NCBI GenBank assembly: GCA_009778785.1
Contig: WRFN01000001.1
Coordinates: 62,001-126,000 of the forward strand
DNA: 64,000 bases
Origin: Betaproteobacteria bacterium
Lineage (GTDB): Bacteria > Pseudomonadota > Gammaproteobacteria > Burkholderiales > Casimicrobiaceae
Direction: 5' to 3'
Shown: positions 17,593 through 26,718 of the stretch, in pieces
How the letters are laid out: each line of letters starts with the position of its first letter
Numbering within the stretch: the first letter of the stretch is position 1
Notes under the pieces: generated by a model
Database searches by the model: none
Told to the model about the DNA's origin: nothing
The model's input: only the letters and a program-made list of their open reading frames with translations
Made by a program: the position numbers and the translations under genes

Positions 17593-17598
17593 TATAAT
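17593..17598 (+). promoter_or_regulatory. -10 box of the rpsP operon
   Basis: A perfect TATAAT 42 nt before the rpsP ATG. AGACAA at 17570-17575 with a 17-nt spacer is a weak -35 candidate. The leader begins with a pyrimidine-rich CACCCTCTTTTTTTC stretch, common for ribosomal protein operons. Confidence 0.55.
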
Positions 17599-17639
17599 CA
17601 CCCTCTTTTTTTCGCATAACCCATTGAGGCATAACGATT

Positions 17640-17930
17640 ATGGTCGTCATTCGACTTGCTCGCGGCGGCGCCAAGAAGCGCCCTTTTTATCATGTGGTCG
17701 TTGCTGATTCGCGGAATCGGCGCGACGGTCGGTTCATTGAACGGGTCGGCTTTTACAATCCTATCGCCAACGACAAGGAAGAAGGTGTGCGTCTGGCGAT
17801 GGATCGGATTACGTTCTGGCAGGAGCGCGGCGCTCAGTTGTCGGATACGGTAGCGATGTTGGCCAAGCGCGCTGCTAAAGCGGCACAACCGGCGGCACAA
17901 CCCGCAGCAACGCCCGCTGCAACGGCGTAA
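17640..17930 (+). CDS. rpsP: 30S ribosomal protein S16
   Basis: 96 residues. [20 protein letters not shown] is the conserved N-terminus of S16, followed by [19 protein letters not shown]. It binds 16S rRNA early in 30S assembly. The last 20 residues are an Ala/Pro/Gln tail ([16 protein letters not shown]). First gene of rpsP-rimM-trmD-rplS, the standard order. The rimM ATG follows the TAA without a gap, so translation is coupled. Confidence 0.98.
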   Translation: MVVIRLARGGAKKRPFYHVVVADSRNRRDGRFIERVGFYNPIANDKEEGVRLAMDRITFWQERGAQLSDTVAMLAKRAAKAAQPAAQPAATPAATA

Positions 17931-18455
17931 ATGGTTAAACCCCAAGTCGTGATGGGGCGCGTGGTTGCGCCCTACGGCGTTCGGGGGTGGTTGAAGGTGC
18001 GGCCGTTCACTGCTGCTCAAGACACGTTGTTGACGTATCAACAATGGTTGTTGATTGACCTCCAGGGCGTCACGCGGGTTTACCGGCTCGAAGACGGCAA
18101 GGTGCACGGCGCGTATGTGCTGGCGGCTTTGGAAGGGGTGACGACGCGCGAAGATGCGGTGATGTTGCAGGGAATGTCGATTGCCGTGCCGCGTGAATCG
18201 TTGCCTGCGCTCGATCCGGGAGAAGTGTATTTCGCCGATTTGATCGGGCTGACGGTGATCAACCGCGAGAATGAAACGCTGGGAACGGTGACGGCGGTGC
18301 AGGAATATGGCGCGCAGCCGGTGCTGCATGTGACGTCGCCGACGGAAGACGGTAAGAAACTTGCCGAGACGTTGATTCCTTTGGTCGAGGCGTATGTGGA
18401 TGCAATCGAGTTGGCGGAAGGGCGTCTCAAAGTGGATTGGCAACGCGGCGATTGA
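17931..18455 (+). CDS. rimM: 16S rRNA processing protein RimM
   Basis: 174 residues. N-terminal RimM domain (VVMGRVVAPYGVRGWLKVRP) and C-terminal PRC-barrel (VYFADLIGLTVINRENETLG ... LIPLVEAYV). It binds S19 and helps mature the 3' domain of 16S rRNA. The ATG abuts the rpsP stop codon. trmD starts 27 nt after its stop. Confidence 0.97.
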   Translation: MVKPQVVMGRVVAPYGVRGWLKVRPFTAAQDTLLTYQQWLLIDLQGVTRVYRLEDGKVHGAYVLAALEGVTTREDAVMLQGMSIAVPRESLPALDPGEVYFADLIGLTVINRENETLGTVTAVQEYGAQPVLHVTSPTEDGKKLAETLIPLVEAYVDAIELAEGRLKVDWQRGD

Positions 18456-18482
18456 CGCGATGCCGTGGAAGGTGGCCGTATC

Positions 18483-19274
18483 ATGCGCATGGATGTGGTG
18501 ACGCTTTTTCCCGAGATGGTGGAACAAGCGGTGCGGTTCGGTGTGGTGGGGCGGGCGCTGACAAAAAATTTGTGGTCGCTGGCGTTGTGGAATCCGCGCG
18601 CGTTTACCAGTGACCCGCACCGAACGGTGGACGATCGCCCTTACGGCGGCGGCCCCGGAATGGTGATGCTGGCGGCGCCGCTGGCGGCGGCGTTGAAAGC
18701 GGCGCGGGTGGCGCAGGCCGATGCAGGTTGTGCGGCGAGTCGCGTGTTGTATTTGTCGCCGGCGGGAACGCCGCTGACGCATGCGCGGGTGACGGCGTTG
18801 AATGCCCAAGCGCAGCAGGGCATAGGTTTGATTCTGCTGGCGGGGCGTTATGAAGGTATCGATGAGCGTTTGCTGGCGCGGGAAGTGGATGAAGAAATCG
18901 CCGTTGGCGATTTCGTGGTGTCAGGCGGTGAGTTGCCGGCGTTGATGCTGATCGACGCGCTGGTGCGGCAATTGCCGGGGGCGCTGAACGACGAAGCGTC
19001 GGCGGAAGAGGAGTCGTTTGTTGATGGTTTGCTCGATTGTCCGCACTACACGCGGCCGCCGGTGTACGAAGATGAGGCGGTGCCCGAAGTGCTGTTGTCG
19101 GGCGACCACGCGGCGATAGCGCAGTGGCGACGGATACAGTCGCTGGGACGAACGGCGGAACGCCGCCCGGAGTTGCTGGAGCGGCGCGGATTGACGAAAG
19201 AGGACGCGCGGTTGCTGGAAAAGTATTGGCAAGCGCACACCGGGCAAGCGTACACTGACAAGGCAAAGAAATAG
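18483..19274 (+). CDS. trmD: tRNA (guanine-37-N1)-methyltransferase
   Basis: 263 residues, SPOUT-class enzyme that methylates G37 of tRNAs reading CNN codons and prevents +1 frameshifts. [10 protein letters not shown] at the N-terminus, [28 protein letters not shown] and the knot motif [20 protein letters not shown] are all intact. I chose the ATG at 18483 because GGAAGG lies 10 nt upstream; a second ATG two codons later is possible. Third gene of the S16/L19 operon. Confidence 0.97.
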   Translation: MRMDVVTLFPEMVEQAVRFGVVGRALTKNLWSLALWNPRAFTSDPHRTVDDRPYGGGPGMVMLAAPLAAALKAARVAQADAGCAASRVLYLSPAGTPLTHARVTALNAQAQQGIGLILLAGRYEGIDERLLAREVDEEIAVGDFVVSGGELPALMLIDALVRQLPGALNDEASAEEESFVDGLLDCPHYTRPPVYEDEAVPEVLLSGDHAAIAQWRRIQSLGRTAERRPELLERRGLTKEDARLLEKYWQAHTGQAYTDKAKK

Positions 19275-19412
19275 ATTTTCGTGGTCGTGGCGAAACCAGC
19301 CACGAGCGCAAAAGCGATGGAGCGATTCATCGAACGAAGAAACAGCGCGCATCAGGAGGCGTCCTGCGCTGCACGCAAGAGGCCGAAGGCCATTAACCGA
19401 GTGGAGTAAACC

Positions 19413-19835
19413 ATGAATGTGATTGAACAACTGGAACGCGAAGAAATACAACGCTTGGGGAAAACCATCCCTGATTTTTCTGCCGGCGACACCGTCATCG
19501 TGCAAGTCAAAGTGAAGGAAGGCAACCGTGAGCGGTTGCAGGCTTACGAAGGCGTGGTGATCGCCAAGCGTAACCGCGGGCTGAACAGCTCGTTCATCGT
19601 GCGCAAAATTTCGTCCGGCGAAGGCGTCGAGCGCACGTTCCAAATGTATTCGCCGCTGGTTGCCAGCATCGAAGTCAAACGTCGCGGCGATGTGCGTCGC
19701 GCCAAACTGTATTACCTGCGTTCGCGTTCCGGCAAGTCGGCGCGGATCAAGGAGAAACTGCAAAGCCGCAGCGCCAAGGCTGCTCACAATGCCGCCGTGG
19801 CGAGCGCGCAAGCGGCAACGGGAAGCGCGGAATAA
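19413..19835 (+). CDS. rplS: 50S ribosomal protein L19
   Basis: 140 residues, slightly longer than the 115 of E. coli because of an Ala/Ser-rich C-terminal tail. [39 protein letters not shown] and [14 protein letters not shown] are characteristic. L19 lies at the 30S-50S interface. The 138-nt gap after trmD has no gene. A strong intrinsic terminator follows 25 nt after the stop and closes the operon. Confidence 0.98.
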   Translation: MNVIEQLEREEIQRLGKTIPDFSAGDTVIVQVKVKEGNRERLQAYEGVVIAKRNRGLNSSFIVRKISSGEGVERTFQMYSPLVASIEVKRRGDVRRAKLYYLRSRSGKSARIKEKLQSRSAKAAHNAAVASAQAATGSAE

Positions 19836-19860
19836 GTTTTATCCTTATCTTTGCATTCGC

Positions 19861-19895
19861 AAAAAAACCGCCTTCTTCGGAAGGCGGTTTTTTTT
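19861..19895 (+). terminator. Intrinsic terminator of the rpsP-rplS operon
   Basis: AACCGCCTT pairs with AAGGCGGTT around a CTTCGG loop, followed by TTTTTTTT. The A-run on the left side lets it work in the other direction too, which would serve the convergent protease gene. Confidence 0.92.
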
Positions 19896-19917
19896 GCGCC
19901 GTCGGTTGGTGGGAAAC

Positions 19918-19937
19918 GGGCGGCAGAACGCTGCCCC
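19918..19937. repeat. GGGCGGCAG palindrome
   Basis: GGGCGGCAG-AACG-CTGCCCC, one of the GGGGCG-type intergenic palindromes scattered through the window (compare 1161-1177, 35248-35271, 57739-57768). Confidence 0.5.
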
Positions 19938-19962
19938 TGCGCTTTCCACCCACGCGCCAAGC

Positions 19963-20985
19963 TCAAGAAATGTGCAGAAAACTCTTTTTGATCTTGCCGT
20001 TTTCACGGGTGATCGAACGCCAACTGCTGTTGTCGTTGAGCGTGATCCAGCGCCGTTCCTCGGTGCGATAAAACCAATCCTTGTCTTGCTGGAAAAAGAG
20101 TTGAATGTCGCTCGCTTCCCAGATGTTGAGAATTTCGTTGCTGTGCGAGCGAATTTCGTCGAAATCGGTGGTCGCTTTCTGGCCGATTTCGCTGTAGAGC
20201 AAATTGAGTTTGAGCAGCAGCGCGTTAATTTCCGGCGAGATCCGTTGCGCGTTCAAGCCGATCTTGCGCGCTTCGTCGAGCAGAATCGGATAGCTGTGCG
20301 CCGGATATTTGGAATTCAGTGTGGCGGCGATTTGATTGGCAGCGGTTTCGTCGGCAACGTGGTAAGCGAGCAACTCTCGGCACAACATGATGGAGAGCGA
20401 TTCAGCGCGGTCAACCGCGCCGACGACGAGCGGGTGAACATGCTCGAACAACGCTTGATAAGGATTGACCTTGGCGTCGGAAGGTTCGGCGCGCCAGAGG
20501 CGAATCACGCGCGTTAATTCGTCGAGGCTGACGCTGACGCGATCGTTGTCGCGGTCGAGCGGTGAGAGCGCGTGCGTCAGCGAAGTGTCAACGGCGGTGA
20601 GGTGGGCGAGCGGTCCCATGCGAATTTCGTTGGCGCCGATGGCGATCATGGTTGCCGCCGAGGCGCACTCGAGCGGTACCAGCGCCACCAGCCGTTGGCT
20701 GAACTGACGAATCAGGTTGACGATACGCAGCGCCGCTTCGCCGGTGCCGCCGCCGGATTTGATGAACAGGTAAATCGTTTCCTGCGGCCCGATTCTTTCC
20801 AGAATGCGATAGAGTACGATCACGTCGTTGTGGCACACCGAGCCGCGCACATTGTTCCAGTAAACGATCAGCTTGCCGTCGAGCAAGGCATTGAGCTGGG
20901 CGATGATGCCCTGAGTTTTGTTGAAGAGGATGGGCGGCTGTTTGACGGCAGGAGCAGCGGTGGTGACGGCGGGGCTTTGTTCCAT
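19963..20985 (-). CDS. SDH-type serine protease (ClpP/crotonase-fold, SppA-related)
   Basis: 340 residues. The core IYLFIKSGGGTGEAALRIVN (71-90) and VPLECASAATMIAIGANEIR (103-122) matches the serine dehydrogenase proteinase family (PF01972), a ClpP/SppA-like fold; Ser109 in CASAAT is the likely nucleophile and GPLAHLTAVDTSL follows. There is no signal peptide or membrane anchor, so it should be cytosolic. The C-terminal 130 residues, including the aromatic DWFYRTEERRWITLNDN end, are outside the catalytic core and unassigned. The ATG lies 79 bp from the divergent cinA ATG. Substrates are unknown. Confidence 0.78.
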   Translation of the reverse strand: MEQSPAVTTAAPAVKQPPILFNKTQGIIAQLNALLDGKLIVYWNNVRGSVCHNDVIVLYRILERIGPQETIYLFIKSGGGTGEAALRIVNLIRQFSQRLVALVPLECASAATMIAIGANEIRMGPLAHLTAVDTSLTHALSPLDRDNDRVSVSLDELTRVIRLWRAEPSDAKVNPYQALFEHVHPLVVGAVDRAESLSIMLCRELLAYHVADETAANQIAATLNSKYPAHSYPILLDEARKIGLNAQRISPEINALLLKLNLLYSEIGQKATTDFDEIRSHSNEILNIWEASDIQLFFQQDKDWFYRTEERRWITLNDNSSWRSITRENGKIKKSFLHIS

Positions 20986-21013
20986 GAGTTTTCCAAGGGG
21001 ATGAAAAAATTAT

Positions 21014-21019
21014 TATAAT
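21014..21019 (+). promoter_or_regulatory. -10 box of cinA in a divergent promoter region
   Basis: Perfect TATAAT 45 nt before the cinA ATG; TTCCAA (20991-20996) with a 17-nt spacer is a weak -35. The surrounding AATTATTATAATGTTAA is AT-rich on both strands and probably also serves the divergent protease gene. Confidence 0.45.
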
Positions 21020-21064
21020 GTTAACCTATTCTGTTTTCAAACTGTCGCCTTTTGGAAAAAACCG

Positions 21065-22345
21065 ATGCGTTGCGAAATTGTTGCGTTAGGCACCGAATTG
21101 CTTTTAGGTCAAATCGTCGATACCAATTCAGCGTGGCTGGCTGAGCGGCTGGCGACACTTGGCGTCGATTGTTATTTTCAGGCGCGGGTTGGCGACAATC
21201 TGACGCGCATTCAGGAGGCGTTACGTCAGGCGTTGGCGCGATCCGATGTCGTGATTACTTGCGGCGGTTTGGGGCCGACACAGGACGATATCACCCGACA
21301 AGCGATTGCCGACGTGATGGGCGTACCGTTACAACGCGACCCTGCGCTGTTCACGCGCATTGAAGCAATCTTTCATCAGCGCGGTCGCCCTTTCGCCGAC
21401 AACAACGCTCTGCAAGCCGATGTTCCGGTCGGCGCGCAAGCGATGCCGACGATTGTCGGTACTGCGCCCGGTCTGATCTGTCCGGTCGGCGATAAGTTGA
21501 TCTACGCGCTGCCCGGTGTACCGTGGGAAATGAAGGAAATGTTCGAAACTGACGTGTTGCCTGATTTGTTGCGACAACGTGCTCGGTACGGCGATGCGGC
21601 GGCCACCATCGTCAATCACACACTGTATTGCCTGGGGCTAGGCGAATCGGTGATCGCTGCACGATTGACGCCGCGCTTGCAGGCATTGGAGGCATCCGGC
21701 AATCCGACGATTGCGTTTTTGGCGAGCGAAGTTGCCGGTGTTCGCGTGCGAATCACGGCGAAAGCTGCTGACGCCGAGGAAGCGCGACGAATGTTGGAAG
21801 ACGAAGCGCGCGAAGTGCGCGCGCTGCTCGGCGACGCAGTGTTCAGCGAGGGCGACGACGATCCGGCGCACCATCTTCCCGAAGCGGTGGTGTTACGCCT
21901 GCTGGAAGAACGCGGGCAAACACTGGCGGTGGCCGAGTCGTTGACCGGCGGCGGCATTGGCGCGCGGTTGACTTCGATTGCAGGCGCCAGTCGCGTGTTT
22001 CGTGGTGGCATCATCGCTTACGCCAGCGCGGTGAAATTTGATTTGCTGGACGTGCCGCCCGGGCCGGTAGTAAGCGAAGAAACCGCCGCGCACATGGCGC
22101 GCAATGTGTGCCGCGTTTTGCACGCCGATGTCGGGCTGGCCGCGACCGGCGTGGCCGGACTGGATTCGCAGGAAGGTTTGTCGCCGGGAACGGTTTGCGT
22201 TGCGGTGGCGTGGAAGGGTGAAGTGACGACGCGCACGCTGAATCTTGCGGGCAGGCCGCGCGAACAGATACGAATTCTGACCGCGACTTGGCTTTTCGAT
22301 ATGTTGCGGCGGAAGATCATGAATGTGCCCGCAGCGTCCCATTGA
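21065..22345 (+). CDS. cinA: CinA family protein (NMN amidohydrolase plus molybdopterin-binding-like domain)
   Basis: 426 residues, full-length two-domain CinA. The N-terminal MoCF-like domain (CEIVALGTELLLGQIVDTNS; VITCGGLGPTQDDITRQAIA) is linked to ADP-ribose pyrophosphatase activity in several CinA proteins. The C-terminal domain (LAVAESLTGGGIGARLTSI; GVAGLDSQEGLSPGTVCVAV) deamidates nicotinamide mononucleotide in the pyridine-nucleotide salvage cycle. Serines and glycines of the amidase motif are intact. A DUF4124 gene follows after 31 nt on the same strand. Competence or damage induction cannot be inferred from the sequence. Confidence 0.93.
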   Translation: MRCEIVALGTELLLGQIVDTNSAWLAERLATLGVDCYFQARVGDNLTRIQEALRQALARSDVVITCGGLGPTQDDITRQAIADVMGVPLQRDPALFTRIEAIFHQRGRPFADNNALQADVPVGAQAMPTIVGTAPGLICPVGDKLIYALPGVPWEMKEMFETDVLPDLLRQRARYGDAAATIVNHTLYCLGLGESVIAARLTPRLQALEASGNPTIAFLASEVAGVRVRITAKAADAEEARRMLEDEAREVRALLGDAVFSEGDDDPAHHLPEAVVLRLLEERGQTLAVAESLTGGGIGARLTSIAGASRVFRGGIIAYASAVKFDLLDVPPGPVVSEETAAHMARNVCRVLHADVGLAATGVAGLDSQEGLSPGTVCVAVAWKGEVTTRTLNLAGRPREQIRILTATWLFDMLRRKIMNVPAASH

Positions 22346-22376
22346 ATTTGTCGGCACACCGACGAAAGGAATTTCG

Positions 22377-23093
22377 ATGAAAACAACAGTTGTTTTTCTT
22401 TTGTGGACGTTGATGATGGGAACGGCATCGGCGGCGGTGTACAAGTGCACGGGCGCTGACGGCAAGATCGAATTCAGCGACAAGTCCTGCGCTGGAGCGG
22501 AGAGTGAAGCGATGAATTTGCAGTACAACACTTTCGGCGATCCGGGTCTCAGCGCGGGAATGACGGCTTCGCAAGTGCGGCAAACATGGGGCGAGCCGGA
22601 CACCATTAAAACATCGAAAAAGAAAAAAGGCGCGCGCGAAGAATGGCGTTATCAGCGCGACGGCTACTCGCAAAAAGTGGTATTGGTTGACGGGAGAGTG
22701 ACAGAAATATCAAAACAAGCGGCGGGCGGGGCGATGTCTCATTCAACCTCCGACTCAGCGCCTCGTTTGTCAAAATCGCCCTCGACGAAAGCAAGCGCTG
22801 CGAAAACTTCGGAGGCAAGCAAGCGCGCCGAAAAAGTCGGCGAGCGTCGCTTCATTCGCAAAGGCATGTCCGCCGGCGAAGTGCGCTCCCGCATCGGCAC
22901 GGCCGATTCGCGCGAAGACGGAAACTGCCGCGAGAGGACAAAAGTCAATTCCCAAAATCAGATGAAAACAGTGCGCGATCTCTGCGAGAAATGTTGGGTT
23001 TACGACCCTGCCGAGGGCGACCCGCAAACACAAACGCAAGTGTGTTTTCAGAACAGCCGCGTGTCGTCGGTCAAGAGAACGGTCATACGCTGA
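22377..23093 (+). CDS. Secreted DUF4124 protein with two BamE/SmpA-like modules
   Basis: 238 residues from the ATG at 22377, which has AAGGA 7 nt upstream. Residues 1-20 are a signal peptide (VVFLLWTLMMGTASAA). Then comes DUF4124 (VYKCTGADGKIEFSDKSCAG). Two similar blocks follow: GMTASQVRQTWGEPD ... EEWRYQRDGY and, after a Ser/Lys-rich linker, GMSAGEVRSRIGTADSREDG. Both look like the helix-turn of SmpA/OmlA/BamE or DUF2845 folds. The second half has four Cys (NCRERT, DLCEKCWVY, QVCFQ). The protein should be periplasmic; its role is unknown. It directly follows cinA. Confidence 0.7.
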   Translation: MKTTVVFLLWTLMMGTASAAVYKCTGADGKIEFSDKSCAGAESEAMNLQYNTFGDPGLSAGMTASQVRQTWGEPDTIKTSKKKKGAREEWRYQRDGYSQKVVLVDGRVTEISKQAAGGAMSHSTSDSAPRLSKSPSTKASAAKTSEASKRAEKVGERRFIRKGMSAGEVRSRIGTADSREDGNCRERTKVNSQNQMKTVRDLCEKCWVYDPAEGDPQTQTQVCFQNSRVSSVKRTVIR

Positions 23094-23164
23094 GGGATGA
23101 CGTTTTGAAAAGCCGTCATGATTTCACCGCGACGACATGATTTCGGAGTCGCCTCGAGAATGGC

Positions 23165-23170
23165 TATAAT
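23165..23170 (+). promoter_or_regulatory. -10 box of upp
   Basis: Perfect TATAAT, 59 nt before the upp ATG; TTCGGA (23142-23147) at 17 nt is a weak -35. Two direct copies of CATGATTTC lie just upstream (23117-23125 and 23136-23144), possible binding sites. Confidence 0.5.
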
Positions 23171-23229
23171 ACCGTTACGCGCGTCGCCAATGCGGTAGCG
23201 CCGCGTGCCATTCTACTTGGGAACAGTCC

Positions 23230-23859
23230 ATGAAAGTCGTTGAAGTCGCTCATCCGCTGATCCAGCACAAGCTGGGGTTGATGCGCAGAATCGAACTCAG
23301 CACCAAAAGTTTTCGCGAGTTGGCATGCGAAGTGGCGATGTTTTTAACTTACGAAGCCACCCGTGATTTGCCGACTGAAGAAATCGAAGTCACCGGTTGG
23401 GCAGGGCCGGTTCGCGTGCGCAAGATCAAAGGCAAAAAAATCACAGTGGTGCCGATTTTGCGGGCGGGGCTGGGGCTGTTGCCGGGCGTGCTGGAGTTGA
23501 TTCCCGCCGCCAAGGTGAGCATCGTCGGCATTCAACGCAACGAAGAAACGCTGGCGCCGATGACGTACTACGAGAAACTGACGCATAACATGAACGAGCG
23601 AATCGCCATGATTATCGATCCGATGCTGGCGACCGGCGGCACTTTGGTGGCGACTGTCGACATGTTGAAAGACGCCGGTTGTACGCAAATTCGCGGGCTG
23701 TTTCTGGTGGCGGCGCCGGAGGGCTTGAAGCGACTTGAAGCAGCGCACCCCGACGTTGAAGTTTATACGGCGGCCATCGACGAGCGGCTCAATCAAGTCG
23801 GCTATATTCTGCCTGGGCTGGGTGATGCCGGCGATCGGATTTTCGGAACCAAGGCGTAG
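23230..23859 (+). CDS. upp: Uracil phosphoribosyltransferase
   Basis: 209 residues. It salvages uracil to UMP with [23 protein letters not shown] is the typical start; the PRPP loop is [20 protein letters not shown] and the uracil-binding C-terminus reads [20 protein letters not shown]. It has its own promoter. Taken together with the CodA-like amidohydrolase in the pyr cluster (37925-38950), it would complete a cytosine-to-UMP salvage route if that enzyme is a cytosine deaminase. Confidence 0.97.
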   Translation: MKVVEVAHPLIQHKLGLMRRIELSTKSFRELACEVAMFLTYEATRDLPTEEIEVTGWAGPVRVRKIKGKKITVVPILRAGLGLLPGVLELIPAAKVSIVGIQRNEETLAPMTYYEKLTHNMNERIAMIIDPMLATGGTLVATVDMLKDAGCTQIRGLFLVAAPEGLKRLEAAHPDVEVYTAAIDERLNQVGYILPGLGDAGDRIFGTKA

Positions 23860-23878
23860 AAGCGCTGGTTGACTCTGT

Positions 23879-23902
23879 TCGCCCTGAGCTTGTCGGGCGA
23901 AA
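23879..23902. repeat. REP-like element (single copy)
   Basis: TTCGCCCTGAGCTTGTCGGG plus CGAA, a member of the CCTGAGCTTGTCGAAGG family, between the convergent genes upp and sixA. Confidence 0.7.
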
Positions 23903-23963
23903 GACGCCAAGGATGCTTTTGGGTTTCACGAGGGGCAATTTATTATAAAAATGTTTATGGTGA

Positions 23964-24428
23964 TTAGGGCGTAAAAATCGCTACCAGCGCCGCTTGCACT
24001 CGCGGAAAGGCCGCCGCTTCTTTCGGAAGTTCTACGGTTTTCAACCAGCACAGCGATGCCGTCTTCGGCGCCCACCGCGTTTCACCCAGCAGATAAGTCG
24101 CCACCTCGCCCAGCGTCGGTTGGTGGCCGACGACCAGCGTGATGTCTTTTTCTGTGCTTTTCTTTCGCCAACCAACGACGGCGAGCACATCGTTGATCTC
24201 CGCGTCAGGCGCCAGTGTCGAGACGGTTTCATAGGGGCGCGCCAACATTTCGGCGGTTTGTTGTGTTCGCAGCGCGGGCGACACCAGAATCCGACAAGTC
24301 GTTGGCAAACGCGCTATCAACCATTGCGCGGCATCGCGCGCTTCATCACGACCGCGTGCGCTCAACGGTCGCGCCAGATCGGGAAAGCCGGGCTCGGCAT
24401 GAGCGTGTCGCCAGAGAATCAGTTCCAT
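23964..24428 (-). CDS. sixA: Histidine phosphatase family protein (SixA-like)
   Basis: 154 residues with the RHA signature LILWRHAHAEPG (His8 the phospho-acceptor), SPALRTQQTAEML and VVGHQPTLGEVATYLL, the layout of SixA phosphohistidine phosphatases. SixA dephosphorylates His residues of phosphorelay proteins in E. coli. It lies 21 nt after ppk1 on the same strand, an association seen in other proteobacteria. Small-molecule phosphatase activity cannot be excluded. Confidence 0.85.
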   Translation of the reverse strand: MELILWRHAHAEPGFPDLARPLSARGRDEARDAAQWLIARLPTTCRILVSPALRTQQTAEMLARPYETVSTLAPDAEINDVLAVVGWRKKSTEKDITLVVGHQPTLGEVATYLLGETRWAPKTASLCWLKTVELPKEAAAFPRVQAALVAIFTP

Positions 24429-24449
24429 GAGTGAAGCTCCCGTTGTCGA

Positions 24450-26552
24450 TCAGCTCACTCCCCCGCACCAACGACGCAGCAGTTCGAGTTGCATTGCAAA
24501 AGCCGGTGCGTGATCGGGACGCACTTTTTCATAGCGACCATCGGCTTGCAGCGTCCAGGCGTTGCGGTTATCGCGCAGGTATCCCAACAATCCTTCGTCC
24601 AGCACGCGCTGTCGAATTTCGGGATCGAGCACGGGAAAAGCGATTTCGATTCGCCGGAACAAGTTGCGCCCCATCCAGTCCGCCGAAGATAACCACACAT
24701 CGGGGCGGCCATCGTTCTCGAAATACCAGACGCGATGGTGTTCAAGGAAGCGACCGAGAATCGAGCGAACGCGAATTCGCTCGGAAACGCCGGGAATGCC
24801 GGGTTGCAACGCGCACGCGCCGCGCACGATCAAGTCGATTTCCACGCCCGCTTGCGACGCCCTGTAAAGCGCTTGAATGATGCGTTCTTCCAGCAGCGCG
24901 TTCATTTTGGCAATGATGCGCGCCGGTTTGCCGACGCGGGCGTTGCGCTCTTCGCGGCGAATCATCGCCAGAATGCGGCGCGACATCGTGAACGGCGCGA
25001 GTAACAAACGCCGCATCGGCGCCGGTGGCGACAAGCTGCTGACGTGCATGAAAACTTCGTTCACGTCGCGGCCGATGTCTTGATTGGCGGTCAGCAAACC
25101 GAAATCCGAATACAGCCGCGCAGTGCGCGGATGGTAATTGCCGGTGCCCAGATGCGTGTAATAACGCAACACCGGCTGTCCTTTGTTGTCGCGCTCGCGC
25201 CGAATGAGCAACGCCATTTTGGCGTGTGTCTTCAAGCCGAAAACGCCGTAGATGACTTGCGCGCCGGCACGCTCCAAACGCTCTGCCCAGCTAATGTTGG
25301 CAGCTTCGTCGAAGCGCGCCATCAGTTCGACAACGACGGTGACTTCTTTGCCGCGGCTCGCTGCTTCGATCAACGTTTCCATCAGTTCAGAAACTGCGCC
25401 GGTACGATAAACCGTTTGTCGAATGGCGATCACGTCGGGGTCGTGCGCCGCGCGCTGCACGAATTCGATCACCGGATCGAATGATTGATACGGATGGTGC
25501 AATAAAACATCCTTGTGTCGCAGCGCATCAAAAAAGGTCGAAGGTTCGAGCAGTTCGGGCGGGCGACTGGGCGTGAACGGCAAAAACTTCAAACGATCCA
25601 CGTCGATCTGATCGATCAACCATTGAAAGCGCGCGATGTTGACCGGGCCGTCGCAGCGATAAAGATCGTCCTCGCTCAAATCGAATTGCGACAACAACAA
25701 GCGCGCCAGATGATCGGGGCAAGTGTTGACCACTTCGAGGCGTTGCGGCACACCGAAAGCGCGTTGCGGCAACTCGCCCTTCAACGCCTGCCGTAAATTT
25801 TTCACTTCTTCTTCGTCCACCGCCAAATCAGCGTCGCGGGTGACGCGAAACTGCGAATACGCGAGAATTTCGCGTCCCGGAAACAGCGAGGCAAAATGAA
25901 TGTGAATGATCGACGACAACAACAAAAAGTGACGCTCGGCGCCGCATACTTCGGGCGGCAGCGGAATAACGCGCGGCAACACGCGCGGCGCTTTGATGAT
26001 GGCGATGGAGGTTTCCTTGCCGAAAGCGTTTTTTCCCGACAACTCGACGATGAAATGCAGCGACTTGTTTTCCACTTGCGGAAACGGATGCGACGGGTCA
26101 AGTCCAATCGGCGACAACAACGGACGAACTTCACGCTCGAAATAATCGGATGCCCACGCTTTTTCACGCGCTGACAACTCGGCGCGAAAGAGAACGCGAA
26201 TGCCTTCTTCGGCCAGCGCCGGCAGGATGGATTGATTGAGCGCTTTGTATTGATCGTCCACCAGCGCGTGCGTGGTGACGCTGATCTCGTACAACTGTTG
26301 GCGCAGTTGAGATAACGTGGTTCCCGGCGGCGGCGTTTTCTGGCGCACCATGTCTTTCAGCCAAACCAGGCGCAACTCGAAAAACTCGTCGAGATTGCTG
26401 CCGAGAATGCACAGATAACGCAAGCGTTCGAGCAACGGTACATCGGGGTCTTCGGCCATTTCGAGAACGCGGCGATTGAACGCCTGCAACGACAACTCGC
26501 GGTTGATCAGCGGAAGGACAGCGGCGGCGGTACGGGAGGAAGTTTTGGGCAT
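24450..26552 (-). CDS. ppk1: Polyphosphate kinase 1
   Basis: About 700 residues from the ATG at 26552 (MPKTSSRTAA), the family's usual length; the frame stays open upstream but without conservation. It polymerises the gamma phosphate of ATP into polyphosphate. N-domain: INRELSLQAFNRRVLEMAED and LGSNLDEFFELRL. Catalytic C-domain: GVFGLKTHAKMALLIRRE with the phosphorylated His, RYYTHLGTGNYHPRTARLYS, and ILGRFLEHHRVWYFEN near the end. The presence of both PPK1 and PPK2 in one window suggests active polyphosphate metabolism. sixA follows. The Shine-Dalgarno for this start is weak. Confidence 0.95.
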   Translation of the reverse strand: MPKTSSRTAAAVLPLINRELSLQAFNRRVLEMAEDPDVPLLERLRYLCILGSNLDEFFELRLVWLKDMVRQKTPPPGTTLSQLRQQLYEISVTTHALVDDQYKALNQSILPALAEEGIRVLFRAELSAREKAWASDYFEREVRPLLSPIGLDPSHPFPQVENKSLHFIVELSGKNAFGKETSIAIIKAPRVLPRVIPLPPEVCGAERHFLLLSSIIHIHFASLFPGREILAYSQFRVTRDADLAVDEEEVKNLRQALKGELPQRAFGVPQRLEVVNTCPDHLARLLLSQFDLSEDDLYRCDGPVNIARFQWLIDQIDVDRLKFLPFTPSRPPELLEPSTFFDALRHKDVLLHHPYQSFDPVIEFVQRAAHDPDVIAIRQTVYRTGAVSELMETLIEAASRGKEVTVVVELMARFDEAANISWAERLERAGAQVIYGVFGLKTHAKMALLIRRERDNKGQPVLRYYTHLGTGNYHPRTARLYSDFGLLTANQDIGRDVNEVFMHVSSLSPPAPMRRLLLAPFTMSRRILAMIRREERNARVGKPARIIAKMNALLEERIIQALYRASQAGVEIDLIVRGACALQPGIPGVSERIRVRSILGRFLEHHRVWYFENDGRPDVWLSSADWMGRNLFRRIEIAFPVLDPEIRQRVLDEGLLGYLRDNRNAWTLQADGRYEKVRPDHAPAFAMQLELLRRWCGGVS

Positions 26553-26718
26553 GGCAGGAATCAGGGATCGGGGGGGGCAGGAACCAGCAACAAGGCAGCA
26601 CCTTTTGCCTTGCTGCGGCACATCCTTATAGTATGCGACAGAGCCATCGGGTGTGGCAAATATATTTTGGTGGGCGGTCATTTCCTGCGGCGTCTGCGTT
26701 CACTCGCACTGCTACGCC

